This document shows, piece by piece, positions 54,779 to 64,000 of a stretch of DNA of 64,000 nucleotides. Where the stretch lies: NCBI GenBank assembly GCA_004431415.1, contig QPMI01000627.1, positions 124,001 through 188,000 of the forward strand. Direction: 5' to 3'. Below the pieces are notes generated by a model. It saw only the letters and a list, made by a program, of their open reading frames with translations, was not told the origin of the DNA and made no database searches. Position numbers and translations under genes: made by a program. Source of the DNA: Cyanophora paradoxa (taxonomy: Eukaryota > Glaucocystophyceae > Cyanophorales > Cyanophoraceae). Position 1 is the first letter of the stretch, and every line of letters begins with the position of its first letter.

Positions 54779-57700
54779 CTAGGTTGCAATCTGCCAGAAC
54801 TAACCTACAGAAGAGAGGGCGGCCCGCAGCTAGCGCGAGCCTCTAGATCTAGATCTGCTAACATGTAAACGTAGAGGAATTTTAAGCTGATGTGCTCTTG
54901 GACTCGAAGTGGAGCTGGCAGCGGTGCACAGAGAATTCGAATTCGAGGCGGGGCGGAGGCGCTGCGGCTCCGGGGCCCCCGGATCCGGAGCGAACTAGTT
55001 CAGAGGGCGCACGGCGAGGGCCTCGGCGAGGGCGGCGAGGGCGCGGGGGGCGTCCCCGAAGCGGAGGAGCAGCCGCCCCAGCGCGTAGAGGAGGTGCGCC
55101 AGCACCGCCGTCGACGTCCCGTTGCTGCTCCCCGGCCCGGCCCGGATCCGGAGCCCGTCAGCGCGTCCGCCTCAAGCTTAAGGTTTTATTTAAATTTGCA
55201 ACTAGAGCTTCGGTTGTTTTTGATGGTACGCTCTCAGTTCAGGGCTATAGCTACAGAAGAGAGTATTTCCAGTTTCGGCAGTTTCGGTTTTCGGCCTTAG
55301 ATTGGAGCTACGGATCGGCGCTTGCGCTCTAAGCTTTAATTTGATCCGAGGGAGCCGCACCTCCATTCGACGAGGCGGTGGAGGGCGATTGCCGCGCGGA
55401 GGCCGCGTGCCAGCGCCGCCCCGCCCCGCGCCCTGCGCGGGGGCGGCCGGCCGGCCGGCCGGTCAGAGGGGGCGGAGGGGGGCGGCGCGCCCGGAACCGC
55501 GCGCGTCCAAATTTGAATTTCCGAATCGGAAGCGCGGGCATCGACGCACCCCCCGCAGAGGGGCATCCCGCAGCTCGCGACGAAGTCCGCCTCGGGCCTG
55601 CGTGACTCACGGCGTGACTCACGGCGTGACTCACGCGGGCCGCAAGCCGAAGTGCGCGGAGGGCGGGGGCGGGGGCGCACAGGCGGTTGATCTCGGCGGC
55701 GGGGGCGCAGGCGAGCGCCTCCCGGTAGTCCCTCACCACGCGCGAGAAGCGGCCTGCACGCCCGTCAGCGCAGAGCGGGCGGGGCGGGGCGGGGCGGGAG
55801 GGGGCCGCGCGGGGCGGAGCGGGGCGGGGCGGGCGGGGCGGGGCGGGGTCGCGCGGGGCGGAGCGGAGCGGGGCGGGGCGGGCGGGCGGGGCGGGGCCGC
55901 GGGGCGGGGCGGGCGGGGCGGGGCGGGCGGGGCGGGCGGGGCGGGGCGGGCGGGGCGGGCGGGGCGGGGCGGGGCGGGGCGGGCGGGGCGGGGCGGGGGC
56001 CGCGGGGCGGGGCGGGGCGGGGCGGGGCAGGGCGGGCCCGGGGCGGGGGGGCTCCTAGATTGCCGGTGCATGCAAGAGATCTAGATACCCTACACGATAT
56101 CTAATCCAGCTGTGATGATCTGATAGGATCCATGTATTATGTATTCCGTTTGACCGCGCACCGAGGTGGAGGTTGGTGAGGGCGCTGAGGAGGGAGGCGC
56201 GGAGGCGGAGGCGGGGCCCCGCGGGGTGCCCCGCCGGCACCCGCGCGAGGACAGCGCCCCAGCGCTCCGAGAGCTCCGCCGCCTCGCGCCAGTCCCCGCG
56301 CCGGCACGCGTACAGCGCTGCGGAGGGAGAATCGAAAGTCCACGCGTGCAGTTGAAGGAGCGTCAAAGGGCGGGGGCGGGGGCGGGGCGGGGCGGGCCGA
56401 GGGTGGCGTGGCAGAGGGCGACGTGCGGCGCCTCCTCCTCGTCCTGGTCGAACCAGTACCTGCCGCCCGCCCCGGCCCACTCGCTCAGCGGCGCCGGCGG
56501 GGGGTCGTCGGGTCGGGTGGCGGATCGGATCTAGAGATCTGCCTGGCGCAAGAGACGGCCGCGGGGCGGGGGGGGGGGGGGGGGGGGGCGGGGCCGCGGG
56601 GGCCTCTCGGAGCTTCGTTTTGGGGGGGGAGGAGGGGGCGGGGCGCACATGCGGGGTACGACGTCGGCGGCCTCCTCGAGGCGCCCGCGGCACACAAGGA
56701 ACTCCGCCACCGTCCGCAGGATCCTGGGCGGCGGGGGGGGGGGGGGGGGGGGGGGGGGAAATGGATGAGAGGCAGCTCGGGATAATCTTGTTAGAGGAGG
56801 ATCTAGACTAGATCTCTAGGCTCTTGATCTAGAGCGAAGCAAGAAAATGAAAGATCTGGAGCTGAGCTGAGCTAGCGCCGAGCTCAATCTCTCAATTGAT
56901 CTCTTTCTCTCCCTAGCAGCTCTGTATAGCTAAATAGAAACCCGAGGCTTAAACTACGCCAAGCCAAGTTTAAGCAGGCCGACTAGAAAGAAAGCATGAT
57001 CATGAATGAAAGAAGTCGAATGAAGCTCGAGCTTGGGGAAGGGGAAAAGGGGCGGACCGGGACTCGAGGCGGGAGGGGACGTGGCCGCCGGCGCAGAGGG
57101 CCGCCGCCGCGTCGTAAAGCAGCGCGAGCCCCTCGTCGTCCCGCCCCGCCTGCGTGACGTCACGGCAGGCTCGGCGAGGGCGCGATCGCGAGAGGCGAAA
57201 GGACGGATCTAGGCGGGCGAGGGGCGCGGGAGGCCGGCGACGCGTAAGGCCCTCGCGAGGGGTTTGAGGGGCGGATCTAGGCGGCCCCTCTTAGATTTCA
57301 CTAAGCTAGTGAGCTGGGGCTCGAGCTGCTCGCATGGGCACCTGCATGAGGCGGAGGCCGTAGAGGGAGGCGGCCTTGCCGTAGAGGAAGGGCGCGCGGG
57401 CCCCCTCGCGCAGCGGCCCGCATGCCCGCCACGCCGCCCCCGCCAGCTGCGGCCCTCGGCTCGGCCGACCGCGGGCGGGGCGGTGCGGGGCGGGGCAGAC
57501 GGCGGCGAGGTCCTCGGGGCGGCAAAGAGAAGATCGCCCGCGACGCTCGGGCTGCGCGGGGCCGACCCGGGTCGAGGGGCGAGGGGTCAGGGCGCGCGGG
57601 GGCCGTGACGCGGCCAGTGCCGAAAGCGCTAGCGCTCGCTAGGCGGGGCGAGCAGGCGGGCGTGCGGGCGGACGGGGGGCGGGCGGGGGGCGAGTGGGAG

Positions 57701-60700
57701 GGCGGAGGGCGGGCGAGTGGGCGGGCGGGTGGGCGGGCGAGTGGGCGGGCGGGGGGCGGGCGAGTGGGCGGGCGGGGGGGCGAGTGGGCGGGCGAGTGGG
57801 CGGCGGGGGGGGGGGGGGGGGGGGGGGCGAGGGGGCGGGTTGTATCCCGACGGGCCGGGGCAAGCGCGGTTTGCGAGCTCGAGGGCGGAGAGCGGGGGGT
57901 GGGGCACCTGTTGGTGGCGAGGGCGGTGCCCAGGCCCACGAGCGCTCGCACGCCGCGTGCAGCTCCGGTCTGCCCGAAGGCCGATCAGAATCGAAGGCGA
58001 AAAGGGAAAGGGCGTCGCCCAAGGGGGAAGGGGGGGGGGGGGGGGGGAAGGCGCACAGGGAGAGGGAAGGGCGCGGGAGAGGCCCCGGCGGCCGCGGCGA
58101 CGAGGCCCGCCGCCGCCGCCCGCTCCTCCGCCGCCCCCGCCGCGCCCCGCACAGCCAGCAGGGCCTGGCGGGCAGTAAGACGGGAAGAAAGAGAGGGGGG
58201 AAGGGGGCGCGCCTGGCGCAGGTCCTCGCGGCCCGCGCGGCTGAGAACGAAGCGCGTGTCCAGGAGGGGCAGGGTTCCTGCGAGGCAAGAGCTCAGAAGA
58301 TCTAGAGCCCATATGCGGGAAGAGCCGAGGAGGAGGGAGATTTAGCTGAGGTGGATGCCTAAGAAGGAAGGGATTGAATGCGATAAGAAACTAGAGCAGA
58401 GGGAAGAAGCGGATGCTTAAGAAGGAAGAGATTGAATGCGATAAGAAACTAGAGCAGAGGGAAGGAGCGGAGAGTCTGGCCCAGTAGATCTCACAACGAG
58501 CAGAAACTAGAGCGAAGGGAAGAAGCTGAGAGGAGGGGCGGAAACTAGAGCGAAGGGAAGAAGCTGAGAAATCTGAGAGATCTAGTCCAGTAGATCTCAC
58601 AGGGAGCAGAGCGAGCGCACCGAGGAGGGCGGCGAGGGCGGCGGGGGAGGCGGGGTCCCCGGCGCGGGCGGCCCCGAGCGCCGCCCCAAAGGCGGCCTCG
58701 GCCGCCGCGCGCTCCTCGGGGCCCCCGCAGGCCGCCGGCGGCACGCGAGCGCTGCGAGGGCCGAGCTCGAGGGGTCAGCAGCGAAGTAGAGAAAGGCGAG
58801 CATCGTCTTGGGGCCTAGGGCGAGGCACCCCGAGGGAAGGACGAGGAGACCCGCCGGTCCGAAGATGCGCCCGGGCGGGGGCTGCCGCAGTGCGCGCGCG
58901 GGGGATCAGATCGGATCGAATCCGATATATCGATCGCGGCTGCTTCGAGCTCCAGAAGGACGCATGCACCGGGTGAGGGCCGCCGGCCGGGGCCGGGGCC
59001 GGTGCCGCGCTGGTCTCCGCGGGCCCCTCCGAAGACGCCGCCGCAGACCCGTTGATGCGGCTGCGGGGCATGAGGAAGGAAAAGGAAAGGGGGGGGGGGA
59101 GTCGGCGGGGGTTACCGCAGGAGCTGTTCTGCGTCGTCGAAGGCGTCGAGGCTTCTGCGGCGGCGGAGGGGCCGGGGCGCCCCCTCGGGGTCCCCGGGCG
59201 ACGCGGAGGCCCGAGCCGCCGAGGCCGAAGCGCTAGCCTGAGCCTGAGCCGAGAGGGCTTTTGACTGTGCGAGAAGTCAGCAAAGAAACACGAACAAGCA
59301 CGCGCAAAGAAAAGAAATTGAAGCTCAAGAAACGAAAGGAAGAAAGGAAATTGAAGCCCAGAAAAACGAATGAAAGCAAGAACGACGGTACATGTACAGG
59401 AAGGGCTCGGCCCGGGCCGGGTGCGCGATTGGTGTGATCCCAAACCGAAATCAATCGAAGTCACACTGTGACACGTTGGAAAAAGACAAGGATTTGAAGA
59501 TATAATTCACCAAGAATCATCGTGAAAGAAACGGAAGGCTCAGATCTTTGGACCAAAGCATCGGGCGTGCACCTGGTGGAACACGGCCTCGAGGTGCTCG
59601 GCCAGGACGGGGTCCATCCAGCCGCAGCCCGCGCCTGCGGAGCCGGCGGCGGCGTGGCCGGGCGGGCGATCGAATGTCAGGGTGGCACGGAGGAAAGGGA
59701 GGACGGGCTCCAGGGGCGAGCTCGAGGGGGGAAGAAGGGGGGGTTACCGTCCGGCTCGTCGGGTTCGTCGCCCCCCGCCGACGGATCCGCGACCCCGCTC
59801 CGAGTTCGGCTGCTGCGAAAGGGCGGAATGGGCTGCGTGAGAGGCTGATCAAGACCGAAACCGCTTCTTAGGCCTCGATGTAAACGAGCTAGCTATAGAA
59901 AGGCTACCGAAAGGAGTTGAAACCTTATATAGATCGCGATCGATATCGGCACAAACGCGAGCTCGACCTCGGCGCTCGTGAATCTAGAATCGAATCTAGA
60001 GCCGAGCTCCAAACAGATCTAATCTAATCTATTTTTTTTAGATCAGATCCAACGTTAACGCACGCGAGCTCGGCGGACTGGGCGCCCAGAGAGAGGAGGG
60101 CGAGAAGGTCCAGCAGGGGCGCGTCAGGCTCGGGCTCGGGCTCGGGCGAGCCGGCCTCCTTCGGATCCGGATCCAGTGGGGGCGAGCTGGAGCCGGGGTA
60201 GCCGTAGGCGCATGGGGGCGTGGATGCGGGGGAGGAGTTCGAGTGCTCGGAGGGGAGCCCGGGGCGGCGTACGTGTACGGCGGCGGGCCCGCCCGCCTCG
60301 ACCTCCGCCTCAGCCTCGGCCGCGGCCTTTGCCCGGGGCCGCTTGGGGCCAGCGCCGGCGCCACCACCGGCCGCCGCCTTCGCCCCGCGGCCGAGCCTGG
60401 CCGCCGCCGCTGCTGCCGCTGCTGAAGCCCGTGCGGATGATCGGGATGGACGGGGGACCGCCTGGCGCGCGGGAGACCGAGGCCTCCCAATCCCGATCTC
60501 GACCGGGCGTGCCGCGGCCGGCGCCGGCGCCGGCGCCGGCGCCCGACGCGGGCGCCGAGCCGCGCAGCATCGCGATCGCGGTGTGCGTCGCCCGCCTCCG
60601 CGAGCGGGTGAAGACCCTGAGGCGGAACTGGTGCAGAGGCTCTCCGCTGTCCGTGTACGCCGCCCGCAGCTCGAACCGCGCCCCCTCGTGGTTGTGGCTA

Positions 60701-62116
60701 GTGCACGCCACGCCGAACGGCAGCTCGCTCATGCCGCTGGGACCGAGCCTCACTTCCGCCTTCTCGGCGGGCGCCCGCGCGCTCCGGCACTGCTCCCCGC
60801 CCTGCCGCCCCCAGCGCTCGAACTCGGGGCGGGGGAGAGGGGGAAAGAGAGGAACACGAAGCGGGGTACGGCGCGCACGTTGACCAGGGCGGCGGCGTCG
60901 TAGAGAAGGATCTGATCCCCCAGATCGCCGGCCCCCTCTGCGTTTGCGTACCCGTTCGTTGCAGGCGCGCGCGCGCGCGTACATCCCGCGGCCGGAGCCG
61001 ATCGCAGGCCGGGCCCCTCGCACCGTGCCGATCGAAGTAAGAGAGCGACAGGGTCACAGAGGCGCCGACGCGCAGTGGCGCCGGCGCCCCGTCCCCGAGC
61101 CGGATCCTGCACGATCGCGAACACATGAGCCGAATATTAAGTTGAAATCGCAAGTATGGCCATGTTTATCAGTTGATCATGGGCACTCTAAGCCTTTTTA
61201 AGACTTCCGAAGCGGCCGCGGTCACCGGTATTGCCTCTGGGCGATGAGCTCGACGTTCATGATCATCGATCCCGAATCGGGCGAGGTGAGAGGCTGCCAC
61301 GCGCCCTCGTTGTCGTGGTCGACGCGCTCCTGCCGGGCAGGGCGCGTCAGCTGCGCCGGGCCCGAAGCGCCGGCGATGCTCATGACAGCGCGGCCCGCGC
61401 GCGTGCGCCGGCCGCTCACCCACATGCCCTGCGAGAGCGCGTGTCAGGGGCGTATACGTATACGTAGATCGATGGGCGGAGGGGGAGGATGGGGCGGCCG
61501 CGGGGCATGCGCAGGGGACAGGGCGGGGCTGACCCCGCGTTCGTCCACCACGATGAGCGGGGCGGGGTCGGACGGGGAGAGGGAGTCTTCGTGCCTCGCC
61601 AGGCCCTTCTCAACGGCCTCGGAGCTCCCGAGCTCCGCCTTGAGCCTGCGCGCGAGCGCGCGCAGCGACCGAATGGCGTGACCATGTGACCACGGCCAAG
61701 ATCTAGACATCGATGGGGCGTGATTATGAGGCGGGTTTTGAAGCGCGTTCGCACCCCGACATCTCGATGCGCGCGACTCTGCGGTAGAGAATGAGGCCGC
61801 GGCTCCAGGGCCCCTCCACGGCCGCGGCGCTTGAGCCACTCGAGCCCGCAACCGGCGCCGACTGTACATGTGCCGCGGCCGCGGGGGGCACCGCTCCCGA
61901 TCGCGCAGGCGCCGGCCCCGGCCCCGGGCTTAAACAGGCGCTGCCGTCCGCCGATGCCGCGCCCCAGGACGACGACGCCGCTTCCCACGGATTGTCGTCG
62001 CTGTCATCGAAGTCGCTCCAGCTGCCGCCGCTGCAGCTGCCGCTCGGCGAGCCGAGTTGCCCGTCGGATGTGGGCAGATGCCTAGGCCTAGCACCACCGC
62101 GAGGCGCAGTCGGCAT
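54160..62116 (-). CDS. large multi-exon protein with beta-rich N-terminal half and TPR-like C-terminal half
   Basis: The provisional ATG is 62116-62114. The first exon is Ser/Gly/Pro-rich with WSDFDDSDDNPWE and ends ILYRRVARIEMSG. Phase-consistent exons follow: LKAELGSSEAVEKGL...APLIVVDERG (about 61630-61535), GMWVSGRRTRAG...MIMNVELIAQRQYR (61430-61235), IRLGDGAPAPLRVGASVTLSLSYFDRHG (about 61100), LGDQILLYDAAALVN, then MSELPFGVACTSHNHEGARFELRAAYTDSG...FRLRVFTR (about 60770-60600). A basic/Ala linker and acidic PEPEPEPDAPLLDLLALL precede ADPSAGGDEPDEPDG and MDPVLAEHLEAVFHQ. C-terminal exons are helical pairs: RRRRSLDAFDDAEQLL, ERAAAEAAFGAALGAARAG, GKAASLYGLRLMQ, EGLALLYDAAAALCAGG, TVAEFLVCRGRLEEAADVVP, ALYACRRGDWREAAELSERWGAVL, LLYALGRLLLRFGDAPRALAALAEALA, FPPDHPRVASARAAADACRRA. 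These resemble TPR units. No overall family is recognised. Treating it as one gene rests on phase continuity across 60064-59580; exons between 59000 and 57000 are approximate. Confidence 0.55.
54738..54775. repeat. (AT)n microsatellite
   Basis: About 19 uninterrupted AT dinucleotides, in the intron between the last two proposed exons of the TPR-like gene. Confidence 0.95.
55778..56050. repeat. (GGGGC)n minisatellite, G-quadruplex-prone
   Basis: About 270 bases of GGGGCGGGGC-type units, G-rich on the plus strand and C-rich on the sense strand, lie in an intron of the TPR-like gene. Confidence 0.85.
57650..57836. repeat. GGGCGAGTGGGCGGGC minisatellite plus 23-base G run
   Basis: Variable 8-16 base units based on GGGCGAGTGGGCGG end in a G homopolymer at 57805-57827. 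It lies in an intron of the TPR-like gene. Confidence 0.8.
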
Positions 62117-62968
62117 GGCCGCGGCGCTCGGCGGGAGGAGAGGTCGGGCCAAAAGCAACATGAGTCGAGATATATATGCGTCTTCAGCAGTGCGCGGGCA
62201 CCGAGAAAACTGAACCGCGTCTGTGTGCACGGGCCGGGGACGACGAAGTTAACGTTACCGATACAGATGGGCCCCGGCCACGTGCACCGGCGCCGCGGCC
62301 CGCACGCGCGCGGAGGCTCGATCAGATCTAGAGTGCGCGCACCAATTTGCAATTGGCAACCGTGGAACAGCCTGGCAGGTTCCAAAGTTCGAGCTTAACG
62401 TCAGCTTAGTAAGGCCGACTCGCCGCGCGCTCAGATATATCTACACGATCAGCCCATGGCCAGCCTGGCAGCTGCAGCTTCAAAAGGCTTCAAGGCTTTG
62501 GCCGATCGTCGCCGAGCCTCGGAGTCGGATTATGCTCATGCCATGATGAGCGCGCGCCGCCGCGCGCTGCAGCTGCCGCAGTGCGCTAATACGAATGTGC
62601 CTTCCGAAGTGCCTTGCCAAGTTGGCCCTTGGGCCTTGGGTCTTGCCAGCTGCAGCGAGCTACCGTACCACGCGTACGGCGTAGTACTACGGTAGTACTA
62701 GAACGGTAGTACCACGGTCTATAGGCTATCTATAGCTACACCTCTGATGACTCAGCCTGGGCTGCCTGGCAGTAGTGCACTACGTATACGCACTACCGTA
62801 AAACAGTTAATTAATGCGCCCGATAATAATGCGTTTTTGGACCGGGACCCCTCGTGTGGGAAATAATATGTTTAATGCGGCCCCAATTTGCAAATTAATG
62901 CGTTTTGGATCGAGCTTTCTGCCTGCGTTAGGGGGGTACATACCGCAGTTTTCTTAGCATTTCGACAT
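62117..62968. other. upstream spacer of the TPR-like gene
   Basis: No supported gene is seen. It contains GTACGGCGTAGTACTACGGTAGTACTAG-type palindromes near 62671-62702 and, from about 62806, scattered TAATGCG words that prefigure the inverted repeat further right. Confidence 0.45.
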
Positions 62969-63030
62969 TAATGCGCCCCCCAATCAATGCGTTTTGCCAA
63001 AAGAAAACGCATTAATTAGGGGGCGCATTA
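62969..63030. repeat. 27-base near-perfect inverted repeat
   Basis: The arm TAATGCGCCCCCCAATCAAT.. (62969-62995) pairs with the arm at 63004-63030 with two mismatches over 27 bases and an 8-base loop. Single TAATGCG or ATGCGTTTT words occur around it (62814, 62828, 62873, 62897), suggesting decay of a larger repeat family. Confidence 0.85.
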
Positions 63031-64000
63031 ATTAAGTGTGCGCATTACTTAAGTGTTGTACGGTAGTTGAGCACTGAGCAGTGAGCAGTGAGCACTGAGC
63101 ACTGACTGCATGAGAGTCACTGAGTCAGTGACTGCACTCAGTGACGTCGCGTCGAGACTGCGGCAGCGCTGGCCCATGGAGGCTCACTGAGTCAGCGGCT
63201 GGACGTCGACGCCGCTGGAGCGGCTGGACTCGCGATCGCGGGAGTCGCGGCGCTGCGGCTAGGGTTGCGCTTTACTTTTAACGGTAATTGCACGTAACGC
63301 CGCGGTTACGCCGCGGTATACGTTAGTATAATACGTACTACGGTATACCGTATACGTACTGCGGTGGTAATTCGATAGACGATGAAGTAAACGACGAACG
63401 CGCCGGCCGGCTCTATCAAAGATTCATAGTCCGGCTACTGGCGCTAGCGTTCTTTTTTGCTTATGCTAGCCGGCCGGCTAGCGCCTAGCGCTAGCAGTCC
63501 GCGGCGCCGGGGACTCCGGTCCGCGCCGATCGATCGACGCTTGCGATCGGCCGGCCCGGCGCCGGCGGGATTCGGTAAGTCGACGGTAACGACGGTAACT
63601 AATGCAACAATCATTGAACAATCACATCACGTGCACACTTCATTATAAAGCTTCATTGTAACAATTTTTCCACAGAATATTCTAATTTAAAGCTTTTTGT
63701 TTTTTGTGAATTACCGGCCACAGCCTCTAGTGTAAAGCAATGCATGCGCATGCATACGAACATATATATATGCGCGTACAGAACATAATAATACTGAACA
63801 TATATACAACAAAAACACGCGATTTCTCAAAGTATATAATAAACGCGTATATAATAAGTTTATATATTGAAATCGATCGAAATTGGATTTACCGAATCAG
63901 TGCTAGATGTCGGGATCTTCATATGAGTTTGCGTTGCCATCTTGGCTCACGAATACCAATCACCGCACACCGAAAATGTTTTTGCGTGACATGATCCGAA
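63031..64000. other. right-end spacer, AT-rich after 63600
   Basis: The spacer contains CACTGAGTCAGTGACTGCACTCAGTGA-like palindromes (63060-63145), TACGGTATACCGTATACG (63338-63356) and the retroposon-like fragment at 63689-63731, then AT-rich DNA with TATATA runs. One open frame at 63740-63994 has the composition of non-coding AT-rich DNA and is not called. Confidence 0.5.
63689..63731 (-). repeat. poly(A)-tailed retroposon-like fragment, copy 2
   Basis: It shares CTAGAGGCTGTGGCCGGTAA and TTCAC with 33447-33476 on the minus strand, followed by an AAAAAACAAAAAG tail. Identity stops at the 5' side, as in truncated retroposed copies. Confidence 0.5.

Noticed and set aside
55302-56084. Plus-strand 260-residue Gly/Ala/Arg frame
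   Set aside because: It is created by the GGGGC minisatellite in an intron of the minus-strand TPR-like gene.
57422-58345. Plus-strand 307-residue frame
   Set aside because: Arg/Gly-rich shadow of minisatellite and minus-strand exons; no domain.
62456-62695. 79-residue plus-strand frame starting MASLAAAASKGFKAL
   Set aside because: No domain, no neighbouring exon support, and it lies in a palindrome-rich spacer.
63740-63994. 84-residue AT-rich frame at the right end
   Set aside because: Composition follows the AT-rich DNA and no protein feature is visible.

Overview
This is nuclear DNA of a GC-rich single-celled eukaryote, most likely a secondary-plastid alga such as a haptophyte. That assignment is inference. 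What is directly visible: genes on both strands are cut into many short exons by introns of mostly about 50-150 bases; GC-AG introns occur next to GT-AG introns (donors at 2497, 2664, 17855, 17961, 19262); several exons are under 20 bases; and intergenic DNA is full of short palindromes and satellites. There is no bacterial operon structure, no rRNA, no CRISPR array and no convincing tRNA.

Layout. 1-774 (-): N-terminal part of an AGC-family protein kinase, running off the left edge. 955-1515 (-): a small unknown protein. 1838-2997 (+): a four-EF-hand protein. 3375-4338 (-): canonical 149-residue calmodulin. 4637-7455 (+): ankyrin-repeat DHHC palmitoyltransferase, 19 exons, 526 residues. 8102-12967 (-): a secreted or type I membrane protein with two tandem BMP/PnrA-like periplasmic-binding modules, a Gly/Pro stalk and one membrane helix. 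14373-17072 (-): F-box-like/LRR-like protein. 17498-19415 (+): SET-domain protein, 474 residues. 19494-36819 (-): a very large, many-exon membrane protein with GCC2/GCC3-type cysteine-rich repeats. 37214-37576: a MITE-like element. 38073-40634 (-): PPR-like protein. 40790-41271: perfect-looking 241-base tandem duplication. 41456-42646 (+): flavin-reductase-like split-barrel protein. 43212-45851 (-): F-box/LRR-like protein. 45937-49323 (+): Sfi1-type, probably centrin-binding, repeat protein. 49324-52414: repeat-rich spacer. 52415-53198 (+): unknown 217-residue protein. 54160-62116 (-): long multi-exon protein with a beta-rich N-terminal half and a TPR-like C-terminal half. 62117-64000: spacer with inverted repeats.

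Common themes. Calcium signalling (calmodulin, EF-hand protein, Sfi1-like centrin-binding scaffold), signalling enzymes (AGC kinase, DHHC acyltransferase, SET protein) and cell-surface receptors (BMP-tandem receptor, GCC2/3 protein). Nothing shows that these act in one pathway. The most unusual sequence-level signals are a recurrent GTACCCCC box at or just after intron 5' ends, long C homopolymers on the sense strand of introns, microexons of 14, 18 and 19 bases, and the eukaryotic tandem-BMP receptor.

Exon joins were made by hand from reading frame, splice dinucleotides and phase. They are exact for the palmitoyltransferase, calmodulin, SET protein, flavin-reductase protein, the 52415 gene and the kinase fragment, and approximate for the large minus-strand genes.
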